Counted from the first letter of the stretch, positions 50,833-60,552 are shown. The stretch: DNA of 64,000 nucleotides from Gillisella taibaishanensis (GCF_001938985.1 NZ_MKIN01000021.1:558001-622000); one strand, 5' to 3'. Notes: generated from the sequence alone by a model not told the origin. Numbers and translations: made by a program.

Positions 50833-52158
50833 TCAAGCATGCGGCGGCATGGGGGCACCGGATAGCCTCGTCTTGATGTTGTCGCGCAAGCGGTAATAGC
50901 GCAGCGTCAATGCCGGGGCGAAGGCCATGTAGAAGGGGGCAGACGTCAGCGGCTCCAGTTTCAATGCCAGCTCGTTTTGCGGTATTCCCAGCGCCCATTC
51001 CGACAAGATGGAGCCGAGCATCGAGCCGGTCGGCACACCGCGGCCGGAAAGACCGGTCAGTGCCGCAACGCCGGGTGCCAGATCGTAAAGCCGAGGCACC
51101 GTGCGATATTGCATGTCAAGTTCGCCGAACCAGAAGTAGTCCCAGCGTATGTCTTCGCGGATCTGGGGATGCAGCCATTTCAGCCGTTCGCTCATCACCT
51201 GACGAGTATAGGCCATATCTCGGCCGCGCCGTCCCATCGGGAACATGGAGGCGACGATGCGGCCCTCGGCATTGTATTTATAGACATAAATGTCGCCGCG
51301 ACCATCATGGATCGTCGTGTTGCGCGGAAGAACGGACCGTCGTATCTCCTCCGGCAGGATCTGGGTGGCCGCGACGAAGACCCGCTGAATCTTGAAGGTC
51401 CGGTCCAACTTCGGCCACCCTCCAACGGTGTAGGCTCCGGTGGTGAAGATCACCTTGTCGGCAATCACGTGACCCTTCTCCGTTGCGACTCTCCAGCCGC
51501 CGCCCGCATTGCGGTCGCAAGAAATCGCCGCCGAGCCGGTGAAGATCTTTGCTCCCTCCTGCAGAACCGCACGCGCCAGGCCGCGCGCATAACCGAGGGG
51601 ATTGAGATGACCGGCCTCCTCATGCAGCCATCCCCCTAGAAAGCGAGGACTGCCGGTGATTTCCGCCACTTCGTCGCGATTGACGAAGCGAGTATTTGCA
51701 CCAACCGCATTATAGGTCTCGACCTTATGGCGGATTGCATCGATAGCCCCCTTGTGCGGGGCGCCCATGACGTACCCGTTTTGGACCCATTCGCAATCGA
51801 TCTGATAGTCCCGGATCATGGCCGAGACCCGGTCATTGGCGCGCGTCTGGCGCTCGATCAGCCTTTCCGCCCAGGGCTCGCCCAGCATGCGCCGTAGCTC
51901 CGGCAGGCTGTAATGGGTGAAGGTTGGCGTGCAATGGCCAGCATTGCGGCCAGACCCGCCAAAGCCCGCCTCTTCGCGTTCCAGCACCACGACGTTAACC
52001 CCCGCTCGGGCGAGTTCAAGCGCCGTCGTGAGGCCCGCGTAGCCGGCGCCGACAATGCAGACATCAGCCTTAACAGACCCCATAAGCACGTCCGTGTGCG
52101 GCGCTGGTGCGGCTGTCGCATACCATAGCGTGGTGCCGAACGGAGAAAAGGCGGTCAT
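50833..52158 (-). CDS. FAD-dependent amine oxidase (DAO superfamily, PuuB/OrdL-like)
   Basis: This 441-residue flavoenzyme has the FAD motif VCIVGAGYAGLTTALELAR at about 34-52, GFGGSGRNAGHC near 67-78 where related gamma-glutamylputrescine oxidases bind the isoalloxazine, and a C-terminal GLSGRGVPTGSMLG. GAGGAGAGGTGTC precedes the ATG. It should oxidise an amine or amino-acid nitrogen to an imine with release of aldehyde or keto product. It is downstream of the dipeptide-type permease genes. Confidence 0.9.
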   Translation of the reverse strand: MTAFSPFGTTLWYATAAPAPHTDVLMGSVKADVCIVGAGYAGLTTALELARAGVNVVVLEREEAGFGGSGRNAGHCTPTFTHYSLPELRRMLGEPWAERLIERQTRANDRVSAMIRDYQIDCEWVQNGYVMGAPHKGAIDAIRHKVETYNAVGANTRFVNRDEVAEITGSPRFLGGWLHEEAGHLNPLGYARGLARAVLQEGAKIFTGSAAISCDRNAGGGWRVATEKGHVIADKVIFTTGAYTVGGWPKLDRTFKIQRVFVAATQILPEEIRRSVLPRNTTIHDGRGDIYVYKYNAEGRIVASMFPMGRRGRDMAYTRQVMSERLKWLHPQIREDIRWDYFWFGELDMQYRTVPRLYDLAPGVAALTGLSGRGVPTGSMLGSILSEWALGIPQNELALKLEPLTSAPFYMAFAPALTLRYYRLRDNIKTRLSGAPMPPHA

Positions 52159-52169
52159 GACACCTCTCC

Positions 52170-53060
52170 TCAGTTGAGGTCGCTGCGGGCGTCAAGCGCA
52201 TCGCGCAGGCCATCGCCGATGAAATTGAAGCTGGTGACGGCTAGCGTGATGGCGACGCCGGGGACAATGGCAAGCCAGGGCGCCTTGTCGAGATATTGCT
52301 GGGCGCCGTTCAGCATATTGCCCCAGCTCGGCAGCGGCGGCTGGATGCCATATCCCAGAAAGCTGATATAGGCTTCGAGAAGGATGGCGCGCGCCACCGT
52401 CAGCGTTGATGCCACGATAATCGGGCCAATGGCGTTCGGCAGGATTTCCCGGAACATGATGCGGGCGTTGGGGAGGCCGAGCATGCGGGCGGCGGCTACG
52501 AAATCGCGCTCGCGCAGCGATCGCACCTCCGCTTCCACCAGCCGGGCAATTTCCATCCAACTCGTGACCGCGATGATGACCGTGATCATGAACGGACTGG
52601 GCTTGACGAAGGCCGCGAGCGCCAGAAGCAGGAAAATGCTCGGAAACGACAGGAAGGCATCGACGAAGCGCATCAGCACCGCGCCGATCTTGCCGCCATA
52701 GTAGCCGGCCACTACCCCAATGACCGTGCCGATCACCGTTGACAGCACCATGGCGAAGAAGCCAACGAGCAGCGAAATCCGGCCGGCATTGAAGAGCCGG
52801 GCGGCAATGTCGCGGCCGAGCGGATCCGTGCCGAAGATGTGATAGCCTGTCAGCGGCGGCGCGAAGCGGGCACGCAGATCGATGTAGAGTTCGTCGTAGG
52901 GCAGCAGATGCGGCCCGACGATACAGGCGAAGATCATGATCACGATCATCACGAGGCCGAGAACGGCGAGCTTGTGCCGGGCAAACCGGCGCAGCGTGCG
53001 GTTTTGCCACCAGTGGCTACCGGCAGTACGGGCGGAAGAGGAAAGCGTTGCAGCGGACAT
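52170..53060 (-). CDS. peptide/opine ABC transporter permease (DppC-like)
   Basis: This 296-residue membrane protein has about six helices, with the inner-membrane permease motif EVRSLRERDFVAAARMLGLPNARIMFREILPN contacting the ATPase (given here in part) and the N-terminal extension FARHKLAVLGLVMI typical of DppC. ATG at 53060 is preferred to a TTG five codons earlier. It pairs with the DppB-like permease encoded 42 bases upstream. Confidence 0.92.
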   Translation of the reverse strand: MSAATLSSSARTAGSHWWQNRTLRRFARHKLAVLGLVMIVIMIFACIVGPHLLPYDELYIDLRARFAPPLTGYHIFGTDPLGRDIAARLFNAGRISLLVGFFAMVLSTVIGTVIGVVAGYYGGKIGAVLMRFVDAFLSFPSIFLLLALAAFVKPSPFMITVIIAVTSWMEIARLVEAEVRSLRERDFVAAARMLGLPNARIMFREILPNAIGPIIVASTLTVARAILLEAYISFLGYGIQPPLPSWGNMLNGAQQYLDKAPWLAIVPGVAITLAVTSFNFIGDGLRDALDARSDLN

Positions 53061-53102
53061 GGTCAAACCCTTCAAATCATGGCGACAATCGGCGGCGGCG
53101 CA

Positions 53103-54053
53103 TCATCCGAGACGAATGCGCGGATCGACGAGTGCTACCAGGAGGTCGGCGATGAGGCTGCCGAGCAGCACGAGAATGGCGGAAAACATCAGGAGGCCCA
53201 TGACGACGGGATAGTCGTGATAGCCGAGACTATCGAGGAACAGCCGCCCCATGCCGGGCCAGGTGAAGACCGTCTCGGTGACCAGGGCACCGCCGAGAAT
53301 TGTCGGAAGCTGCAGGCCGGCGAGCGTGATCATCGGCAAAAGTGCATTGCCGACAACGTGCTTCATCAGCACGCGGCGCGGCGTCAGCCCCTTGGCGCGG
53401 GCGGTGCGGACGAAATCCTGGTTGATGACATCGAGCGTGGCGGTGCGCATGTAGCGGCTCCAGACCGCTATATTGACCAGCGCCAGAACCAGGCTCGGCA
53501 TGACCAGATGGATGGCATAATCGTAAAAGGATTGATCGCCGATCGTGTACATGCTGCCCGCCGGCAGCCACTTGAGCTTCAGCGCAAAGACATAGATGGC
53601 AACGAGTCCGAACCAGAAGGTCGGGATCGACAAGGCCACCATGGCGCCAACTGTCACCGTGTAATCGAACAGGGAATAGCGCTTGGTTGCCCCCTTGATG
53701 CCGATCCAGGTGCCTATGAGGATCGATACGACGGTGGACGACCCCATCAGCAGCAGCGTCGCGAACATGTGACCGAGGATGATGTCGAGCACCGGCCGCT
53801 GATCACGGTAGGACGTGCCCCAGTCGCCGCGCAACAGCCGCCAGGCCCAGTCGAGATATTGGATCGGCAGCGGCCGATCCAGCCCCATCTGGTGGGCGAT
53901 ACGGTCGAGAGCTTCGCGCGTCATACCTGGCGTCAGCGCAAATTGCGACAGGGGTCCGCCGGGCGCGAGATTGAGTACGGCAAAACCGATGATCGACACG
54001 AGCACAAGCAGAACGAGACTCTGCCAAAGTCGGTTCAGAAGATAGGAGAACAT
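53103..54053 (-). CDS. peptide/opine ABC transporter permease (DppB-like)
   Basis: This 316-residue membrane protein has the DppB pattern: MFSYLLNRLWQSLVLLVLVS, a periplasmic loop, and the EAA-type motif VINQDFVRTARAKGLTPRR. The ATG at 54053 gives an 8-base spacing from GGAG and the usual family start; the ATG two codons earlier is too close. It forms the channel together with the DppC-like partner. Confidence 0.92.
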   Translation of the reverse strand: MFSYLLNRLWQSLVLLVLVSIIGFAVLNLAPGGPLSQFALTPGMTREALDRIAHQMGLDRPLPIQYLDWAWRLLRGDWGTSYRDQRPVLDIILGHMFATLLLMGSSTVVSILIGTWIGIKGATKRYSLFDYTVTVGAMVALSIPTFWFGLVAIYVFALKLKWLPAGSMYTIGDQSFYDYAIHLVMPSLVLALVNIAVWSRYMRTATLDVINQDFVRTARAKGLTPRRVLMKHVVGNALLPMITLAGLQLPTILGGALVTETVFTWPGMGRLFLDSLGYHDYPVVMGLLMFSAILVLLGSLIADLLVALVDPRIRLG

Positions 54054-54182
54054 GGGCATAGCTCCGGTTCAGTCCAGGAAACCTGCCCCGGGACAAACCG
54101 GAGCAGGTCTTACGACCACGGGCAAAGGCAGACGTGAGGCAACCTGATCTGGAGTTGCCGACCGCCGTCACCATTGCTGTAA

Positions 54183-55847
54183 TCAGCTGAGTTTCCAGCT
54201 TCCGACATTCCAGGTATCGATGCGGGTGTTGATGTTGAACACCACATTCTCCACACCCTGCTTGTGGCCGCGCACGGTTGCGTATTGGAAGAGTGGCAGG
54301 AACGGCAGTTCCCTGCGCATGATCTCCTGGATCTTGAAATAAGCCGCCTTGCGCTCCTCGGGCACAAACACACTGCCGCCCTTGGCGAGCAGGTCGTCCA
54401 CCTCCTTGTTGACGAATTGCCAATTGTTCTGGCCGGAGCCGCCCTTGGCGGGGCTTGAGGTCGAGCGGAAGAAATCCGAGGTATCGGGGTCCGGTCCGGT
54501 CAGGAAGTCGAGACCGACGATGACGCAGTCGAACTTCGACAGCATCCAGTAATCACCCCACATCACCGCCGGCGGCAGGTTGGAGATGGTCATGTCAATG
54601 CCGAGATCCTTGAAGGATTGCTGCAGATATTGCTGCACCTGTTCGCGGATATGATTGCCGGCCGTGGTCGAGCAGGTAAAGGCAAGCTTGACGCCATCCT
54701 TGGCCCGCACACCGTCCGTCCCCGGTTTCCAGCCTGCGTCATCAAGCAGCTTCTTAGCCTTTTCCATCGAAAATTCGTGCTTCGGCAGATCGGGATTGTA
54801 GTAGAAGGACTGCTGCGGCACGTAGCTTTCGGTCGGCGTCGGCAGACCGTAATAAAGCGCGTCGATGATCGATTGCTTGTCGATCGCGTGGTAAAGCGCC
54901 TCGCGCACCTTCGGGTCCTTGAACTGCGGACGCTCCATGTTGAAAGTGAAGGATTCCACCGTCGAGCCCGGCACGACGGTCACGACCTTGCCTTCCAGCG
55001 CCTTGGCCTCCTCGTAATGATCGGGCGTGATCCACTGCAGGCCGACGACATCGATGTCGCCGGTCTTGAACTGGGTATACATCACGTTCAGGTCAGGAAC
55101 GTATTTGTAGATCAGCCGCTCGATATAGGGGCCGGCGCCGAAATAATCAGTATTGGCTTCGAGCAGGATGTAATCGCCGGCAACCCGCTCCTTCCATTTG
55201 AACGGGCCGGTACCAACAGGGGCGTTGTTGAACGGCGCGGTGTTCTTGTCGGCCGCAGCGCCCAGAATGTGCTTGGGCGTGATGAAGGTCGAGGCGAGGA
55301 TCGATGGGTAAGGCGCGAACGGCTTTTCCATCTTCCAGGTGATTTCAGTCGGCGACACCACAGTAAGGTCGCGGACATATTCGTGGCCGGTCTTGCGCCA
55401 GGAGCGGAAATTCGGATCGACGAGCAGTTCCAGCGTGAACTTGACATCTTCGGCGGTAAACGGCTTGCCGTCGTGCCATTTCACGTCGTCGCGCAGCTTG
55501 ACCTTCCAGGAGAGACCATCTGCGGAAATCCCGCCATTCTCCACGGTCGGCACTTCGGCGGCGAGCGCGGCCACGAAAGCCCCCTTCTCGTCCACGTAAA
55601 ACAGCGGATCGAAGATGCTGAAATGAATGCCTTCATCCACTTCGATATGGATCATATGCGGATTGAAAACAGTCGGCTCCTGCGAAAAGCCGATGGTCAA
55701 CTGACCCTTGGCCTTCTTGGTATCCTGTGCAAAGGCGCGCGACAGAGTGGGCAAGCCTGAGAGCACGACGCCGGAGGCGCCGAGCGCAAGCAGGCTGAGC
55801 GCCTGGCGGCGCGTTGTATTCATGAACGGCTGTTTGGTATCGGACAT
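54183..55847 (-). CDS. ABC transporter substrate-binding protein family 5, Tat-exported
   Basis: This 554-residue binding protein has a twin-arginine leader (NTTRRQALSLLALGASG near 10-26) and the type II family-5 fold of DppA/OppA relatives (FSQEPTVFNPHMIH, WKVKLRDDVKWHDGKPFTAEDVKFT in part, FNMERPQFKDPKVREALYHAID). AGGGGAACT precedes the ATG at 55847. It captures the operon's substrate, which the two FAD oxidases suggest is a nitrogen compound rather than a plain peptide. Confidence 0.92.
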   Translation of the reverse strand: MSDTKQPFMNTTRRQALSLLALGASGVVLSGLPTLSRAFAQDTKKAKGQLTIGFSQEPTVFNPHMIHIEVDEGIHFSIFDPLFYVDEKGAFVAALAAEVPTVENGGISADGLSWKVKLRDDVKWHDGKPFTAEDVKFTLELLVDPNFRSWRKTGHEYVRDLTVVSPTEITWKMEKPFAPYPSILASTFITPKHILGAAADKNTAPFNNAPVGTGPFKWKERVAGDYILLEANTDYFGAGPYIERLIYKYVPDLNVMYTQFKTGDIDVVGLQWITPDHYEEAKALEGKVVTVVPGSTVESFTFNMERPQFKDPKVREALYHAIDKQSIIDALYYGLPTPTESYVPQQSFYYNPDLPKHEFSMEKAKKLLDDAGWKPGTDGVRAKDGVKLAFTCSTTAGNHIREQVQQYLQQSFKDLGIDMTISNLPPAVMWGDYWMLSKFDCVIVGLDFLTGPDPDTSDFFRSTSSPAKGGSGQNNWQFVNKEVDDLLAKGGSVFVPEERKAAYFKIQEIMRRELPFLPLFQYATVRGHKQGVENVVFNINTRIDTWNVGSWKLS

Positions 55848-55983
55848 TTTTAGTTCCCCTTCATCTGATTGATTATTTTTCAGATACGTCGTTGCATCCG
55901 CCTCTTCGGGCGGTAAGCCTCCCAACGGCAGGTGTCTGCCGGCATGCGGTGCAGCAGGCGGGCGAGCCGCCGGCTGCAAAGCG

Positions 55984-57315
55984 TCAGAATCCGCTGATCA
56001 GTTCGATCTTCGAACCATCGGAAAAGCGGCTGAACCTGAAGTCGCGGCGGTCGACGATCGGGTTGCGACCCATGACGACATCAGCCATAAGCCGACCGGC
56101 CGCTGGGCCAATACCGAAGCCGTGACCGGAAAAGCCGGTGGCGACGTGGAAACCGGGAATGGCATCGATGGCATCGATGACCGGAACGGCATCCGGTGTC
56201 ACATCGATCATGCCGCCCCAGCGCTGGGCGATTTCAGCCTTTGCGAAAACCGGGAAGGCTTCCGCCAGACGCTTCAGCGCCGCGTCCGAGACCGCCTTGG
56301 ACGGGATGGGATCGAGCACTCGGTTGTATTCGAAGGGCGAGGCTTCATCGAGTGCCCAGCGGCGCCGCATGCGGGCCTCGTCGAAAAAGCCGCCGCCGAA
56401 GCGAAAGCGCAGCGAACGCCATTCATGCGCAAATGCCGGCATGAATTTCATAGCATAGCGGAAGGAAGCCGGCACGAGATCGACGATGTTTTGATGACCG
56501 TCGGCGATGGTATAGCCGCCATCCGCCCGCTTGCGCAGCGCAAAGCCCTTTGCCCAGATCGCCTCTTCCGGCCCCCCTTCGAGGGGCTTCGTTCGCAGCA
56601 CCGAATTCAGCACCTTCAACTGCGGCAGATCGAGACCGTTATTGCCCATGAACAGGCTGGACCAGGCGCCGCCCGCCAGCACCACCGACTTGCAGGCAAT
56701 CTCGCCGCGCTCGGTCACGACGCCGGAGACACGACCGCCCGACAACTGCAGGCCGCGGACCGCGCATTCGGTGAGGATGTGGGCGCCACGGTCTCGCGCG
56801 GCTTCGGCAATCGCCGGCGCTGCCTTCTGCGGTTCCGCCCGGCAGTCGCCGGCGGTGTAAAGCGCACCGGCAATCTTCATATTATTGCCGGGATATTTGG
56901 CATTGAACTCGGCCGCGCTCAGCATGCGGCTTTCGATTTGATAGCCCTCGAGATTGCGATTCCAGCGCTCGTGTTCGTCGAACTGCTTGTCGTCGGCGCA
57001 GGTAAAGACGATGCCGGAGCGCTTGAAGCCGGTTTCGCGGCCGGTGCGACGGTTCAGATCCGCCCAGATGCGCAGGGATTCGGCCATCAACGGCACTTCG
57101 CGCGGATCGCGGCGGGAAATGCGCACCCAGCCCCAGTTGCGGCTGGACTGCTCGTGGCCGATGCCACCCTTTTCGCAGAGCGCAACCCTCAGGCCGCTAT
57201 CGGCAAGTTCGAGCGCCGTCGAGGTTCCGATGATCCCACCACCGATGACGACGACATCCACCTCCTTGGGCAGATCCGTATCACCTTGGACGGGAACGAC
57301 AAATGGACCTGGCAT
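55984..57315 (-). CDS. FAD-dependent oxidoreductase (DadA/sarcosine oxidase-like)
   Basis: This 443-residue flavoenzyme has VVVIGGGIIGTSTALELADSG near 22-42 (FAD), EQSSRNWGWVRIS near 53-65 and the C-terminal GFSGHGFGIGPAAGRLMADVV. These match DAO-family D-amino-acid and N-methyl-amino-acid dehydrogenases. The start at 57315 has GAGGAG upstream and follows the SDR stop by one base. It is the second amine-oxidising flavoprotein in this operon and differs clearly from the first. Confidence 0.9.
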   Translation of the reverse strand: MPGPFVVPVQGDTDLPKEVDVVVIGGGIIGTSTALELADSGLRVALCEKGGIGHEQSSRNWGWVRISRRDPREVPLMAESLRIWADLNRRTGRETGFKRSGIVFTCADDKQFDEHERWNRNLEGYQIESRMLSAAEFNAKYPGNNMKIAGALYTAGDCRAEPQKAAPAIAEAARDRGAHILTECAVRGLQLSGGRVSGVVTERGEIACKSVVLAGGAWSSLFMGNNGLDLPQLKVLNSVLRTKPLEGGPEEAIWAKGFALRKRADGGYTIADGHQNIVDLVPASFRYAMKFMPAFAHEWRSLRFRFGGGFFDEARMRRRWALDEASPFEYNRVLDPIPSKAVSDAALKRLAEAFPVFAKAEIAQRWGGMIDVTPDAVPVIDAIDAIPGFHVATGFSGHGFGIGPAAGRLMADVVMGRNPIVDRRDFRFSRFSDGSKIELISGF

Positions 57316-57316
57316 T

Positions 57317-58030
57317 TCAGAAAAACTCCTCGAGTTGGCAATTAACGGCGAATTCGGCGACCGAGGCCGAATTGGGAAGGGCAATCAGCATGGCGATAAT
57401 GCGGGCGAGATCATCCGGTTGGGTCAGCAGTTCGCTGGCACGATCCGTTAACGCCGCCGCCATATCGGTGGCAACGAAGCCGGGGCAAACAGCAGTCGCC
57501 CGTATACCCCTGTCGAAACCAGCCTGACGAATGGCATGGGCAAGCGCAACGGCGGCGAATTTCGATAGGGAATAGCTACCGGCGCCGGCCGATTTCACCC
57601 GCTTGCCGGAAAGCGAGGCAAGGATGATGACGCGTCCGCGTCCCGTAGAGCACAAGGCCTTCCAGGCAGCCTTGGCAAGCCGGCGCGGTGCCTTGACGTT
57701 GATCGCCATCAAGGCGTCGATATCGTCATCGTCAGCCTCGATAACCGTCTTCGGGATCATGATGCCAGCATTGGCGACGAGCGCGTCGATCCGCCCAAAG
57801 CGCGCTAAAGCGGCATCCACCCAGCGCTGCTCGGCCTCGACATCACCGGCCTCGTAGGCCATCACCTGCACCCGGTCCTCATGACCGGCGGCCCATTCCG
57901 GCATAGCGGGCTGGCGCATGCCGAGAGATACCGACCATCCCTGGTGCAGCAGTTCGGCCGCGGCATAGTTGCCGATCCCACGGCTGGCACCGGAAATGAG
58001 TGCGACAGCACCGTTTGGAAACTCACTCAT
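57317..58030 (-). CDS. SDR-family oxidoreductase
   Basis: This 237-residue short-chain dehydrogenase has SGASRGIGNYAAAELL near 14-29, NAGIM, the catalytic Ser in VIILASLSG and Tyr/Lys in GSYSLSKFA. It overlaps the MarR-type gene by 8 bases and is followed after one base by the DadA-like gene, so it is cotranscribed. It may oxidise or reduce a carbonyl product of the amine oxidases. Confidence 0.88.
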   Translation of the reverse strand: MSEFPNGAVALISGASRGIGNYAAAELLHQGWSVSLGMRQPAMPEWAAGHEDRVQVMAYEAGDVEAEQRWVDAALARFGRIDALVANAGIMIPKTVIEADDDDIDALMAINVKAPRRLAKAAWKALCSTGRGRVIILASLSGKRVKSAGAGSYSLSKFAAVALAHAIRQAGFDRGIRATAVCPGFVATDMAAALTDRASELLTQPDDLARIIAMLIALPNSASVAEFAVNCQLEEFF

Positions 58031-58511
58031 GCAGCCCCACGATCCGGCGATAGGCGCGCCTCAGGATATCGGTGACGAGCCTCTGCTCGTCTTCCGGAAT
58101 GAAAGAGAAAAAATCGCGCGATTGTTTCGGCACGATCTCGCGGATCTTCACCGCCAGCGCAGTCCCGGCCTCGGTGATATAAAGCTCCTGCGCGCGGCTA
58201 TCCTCCGGCGATATTTCCCGGCGGATCAGCCCATGGTCCTCCATCTGGTCGATCAGCCGGCCCATGGCCGAGCGATCGCGCATGATGAGATGGGCAATCA
58301 CCGAAGGGCGAATGCCGGGATAGTCGTCGACCAGCAGCAGCGTCGTGATCTTGCCGGTACCCTTGGCCACATCCAGCCCCTCGAGCCGCTCGTCCAGATC
58401 ACGCGAGACAGCGATATTGATAGTGCGGATGTAGAAGCTCAGCGTATCCTCCAGCACATCGATATTGATGTCCTGCGGAATAGTCGGCGGTTTGGATCGA
58501 CGTGTGTGCAT
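58023..58511 (-). CDS. MarR-family transcriptional regulator
   Basis: This 162-residue regulator has a helical dimerisation region and a winged helix (about 55-125: IRPSVIAHLIMRDRSAMGRLIDQMEDHGLIRREISPEDSRA in part, including the wing Asp-Ser-Arg). The ribosome site is weak. It is first in the minus-strand amine-catabolism operon. Shared ATAGTGGA-type sequences upstream of it and upstream of the transporter ATPase gene are candidate operators. Confidence 0.9.
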   Translation of the reverse strand: MHTRRSKPPTIPQDINIDVLEDTLSFYIRTINIAVSRDLDERLEGLDVAKGTGKITTLLLVDDYPGIRPSVIAHLIMRDRSAMGRLIDQMEDHGLIRREISPEDSRAQELYITEAGTALAVKIREIVPKQSRDFFSFIPEDEQRLVTDILRRAYRRIVGLHE

Positions 58512-58821
58512 TGGATATCCGTGCGAATGAACAAAAAATTCCCTACCGCCACGCGCTGTCAGCGCACAGAAGTTCGGGTTCTCCGCCCATGTCGTATTTC
58601 AATTTCGCAATACGATCAAAGGACAGATAGTGGACATTTGCAATTAAATTCTTACCCGACCGGCAATTATTTCTTCTTTTGTATCAATAATTTACAGCGA
58701 AACAGCTCCATCGCCGGCTTCCTCGGAAACCAGCGGAAGGGCAGCCTTGTCAGGCCGTTCAGTGGGCATTTTCTCGCCGCTCAGGCAGCGATCTCGCTGC
58801 CCGGCAAGCCGGTCTTCCAGG
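58512..58821. other. 310-base upstream region of the MarR operon
   Basis: No gene is seen. It is AT-richer than its surroundings near 58610-58690 and holds a GACAGATAGTGGA site (58622-58634). It separates the ABC ATPase gene from the marR-type gene on the same strand and probably carries the promoter of the latter. Confidence 0.45.
58622..58634 (+). promoter_or_regulatory. ATAGTGGA half-site upstream of the MarR operon
   Basis: GACAGATAGTGGA shares GACA and ATAGTGGA with the arms of the inverted repeat at 60520-60552. It lies about 110 bases upstream of the marR-type start codon. Confidence 0.4.
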
Positions 58822-60462
58822 TCAGACTGCTTCGGCAGCCGGTTCCCAGTCCGCCCCGGGAATCGCCAAAACCAGCTTGCGGGTATAATCGTGCTGCGGC
58901 TCGCGGAATATTCTGGTAGGCGGCCCCTCTTCCACCACCACGCCCTTGTGCATGACCAGAACCGTATCGCAGATCTGGCTGGCGACGCGCAGATCATGGG
59001 TGATGAAGATCATCGCCACCTTCATCTCCGCCTGCACTTTCGCCAGCAGTTCGAGGATTTGCGCCTGGATCGACACGTCGAGAGCCGACACCGCCTCGTC
59101 CGCCACCAGCACGACCGGATCGAACATCAGCGCCCTGGCAATGCCGATGCGCTGACGCTGGCCGCCAGAAAACTCATGCGGGAAGCGGTCATAAGCCTGT
59201 TCGTCGAGACCGACGAGTTTCAGCAGCCGCAGCGCCTTGCTCCGCGCCTCCTGCACGGAAACACCGTGGGCGATTGGCCCAACCGTGAGAATCCGGCCGA
59301 TCGTGTGGCGCGGATTGAGCGAAGCAAAGGGGTCCTGGAAGATCATCTGGATATAGGGTCGAAGCGACCTAAAACTCTCTTCCGTCATACCGGCGATGTC
59401 GCGGCCGTCGAAGCGGATCACCCCGCCATCCGGCTCCAGGAGCTTCAGCAGAACACGGCCAAGGGAGGATTTGCCGGAACCGCTTTCGCCGACCACACCA
59501 AGCGTCTGGCCCTTGCGCAGCTGGAAGCTGACACCGTTGACGGCTTTGACGACGCGCGCCTTGCGGAAGAATGAGCCGGAACTGCGATACTCCTTTTCGA
59601 GATTTTCCACCTCCAACACGACAGGAGGCTCCTCGCTGACTGCCGACGCGCTCGAGCGCATGCGAGGCACGGCAGCGACCAGCCGTTGTGTATAGGGATG
59701 CGCGGGATGGACCAGCACCTGATCCGCCCTGCCCTGCTCGACAAGAATGCCTTTCTCCATGACGACGACGCGATCAGCGATCTCGGCGACTACGCCAAAA
59801 TCATGGGTGATGAACATCACGCTCATGCCCTTGCGCTTCTGGATGTTGCGGATGAGATCAAGGATCTGCGCCTGCGTCGTCACGTCGAGTGCCGTCGTCG
59901 GTTCGTCGGCGATCAGCACGTCAGGGTCAAGCGCTAGCGCCATGGCGATCATCACCCGCTGCCGCTGGCCGCCGGAAAGACGAAACGGATATTGCAGCCG
60001 CATCAGCGGTGGATCAGGCAGCCCAACCTCATCCAAAAGCGCCAGAACCTTGGCCTTGCGGCTTGCCGCCGTTCCATAGCCATGCGCCTCCAGCACCTCG
60101 GAAATCTGGTCGCCGACAGTCATCAGCGGATTGAGGGCCGAAAGCGGATCCTGAAAGATGATCGAAACCGCCTGGCCGCGCAGCGGTCGGACCTTTTCTT
60201 CGCGGGCGGCGAGAATGTCCATTCCCTTGAAATGGATCTCGCCTGCAGTGACTCTGATCACGGGCGACAGCAGGCCCATGATCGTGTTGGCGGTGACGGA
60301 TTTCCCAGACCCGGATTCGCCGATAACGCAGAGGATTTCCCCCGCATGCAGATCGAAAGAAATGTCCTTGACCGCGTGGCTGCGTTCCATTCCCGGCGGC
60401 AGAGCCACCGTGAGATTGCGAACCGACAGCACCACGTCGGTCGACGTGGAGTTTTGCGACAT
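58822..60462 (-). CDS. peptide/opine ABC transporter ATPase, fused DppD-DppF type
   Basis: This 546-residue protein has two complete ABC domains. The first (about 8-260) has CVIGESGSGKSVTANTI, LSGGQRQRVMIAMAL and VLIADEPTTALD; the second (about 285-540) has GVVGESGSGKSSLGRV, FSGGQRQRIGIARAL and VLVADEAVSALD. AAGGGGAACTC precedes the ATG. It energises the Dpp-type permeases encoded further along, although it is separated from them by a 310-base gap and the regulatory genes. Confidence 0.93.
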   Translation of the reverse strand: MSQNSTSTDVVLSVRNLTVALPPGMERSHAVKDISFDLHAGEILCVIGESGSGKSVTANTIMGLLSPVIRVTAGEIHFKGMDILAAREEKVRPLRGQAVSIIFQDPLSALNPLMTVGDQISEVLEAHGYGTAASRKAKVLALLDEVGLPDPPLMRLQYPFRLSGGQRQRVMIAMALALDPDVLIADEPTTALDVTTQAQILDLIRNIQKRKGMSVMFITHDFGVVAEIADRVVVMEKGILVEQGRADQVLVHPAHPYTQRLVAAVPRMRSSASAVSEEPPVVLEVENLEKEYRSSGSFFRKARVVKAVNGVSFQLRKGQTLGVVGESGSGKSSLGRVLLKLLEPDGGVIRFDGRDIAGMTEESFRSLRPYIQMIFQDPFASLNPRHTIGRILTVGPIAHGVSVQEARSKALRLLKLVGLDEQAYDRFPHEFSGGQRQRIGIARALMFDPVVLVADEAVSALDVSIQAQILELLAKVQAEMKVAMIFITHDLRVASQICDTVLVMHKGVVVEEGPPTRIFREPQHDYTRKLVLAIPGADWEPAAEAV

Positions 60463-60519
60463 GAGTTCCCCTTGTTTTTTTGTTCACTATGTTCGCTTTA
60501 GCGGGCGAATTGTGCACCC

Positions 60520-60552
60520 GACAAAATAGTGGATCATGTCCACTATTTTGTC
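60520..60552. promoter_or_regulatory. perfect 14-bp inverted repeat operator
   Basis: GACAAAATAGTGGA (60520-60533) and TCCACTATTTTGTC (60539-60552) are perfect inverted arms with a 5-base centre, 58 bases upstream of the fused ATPase gene. It is a probable operator for the MarR-type regulator and may also cover the promoter. Confidence 0.65.

Noticed and set aside
52839..54137. 432-codon open frame on the plus strand
   Set aside because: It runs antisense across two Dpp-type permease genes. The translation is rich in His, Gln and Arg and has no family motif.
54618..55760. 380-codon open frame on the plus strand
   Set aside because: It is antisense to the family-5 binding protein and shows no independent coding evidence.
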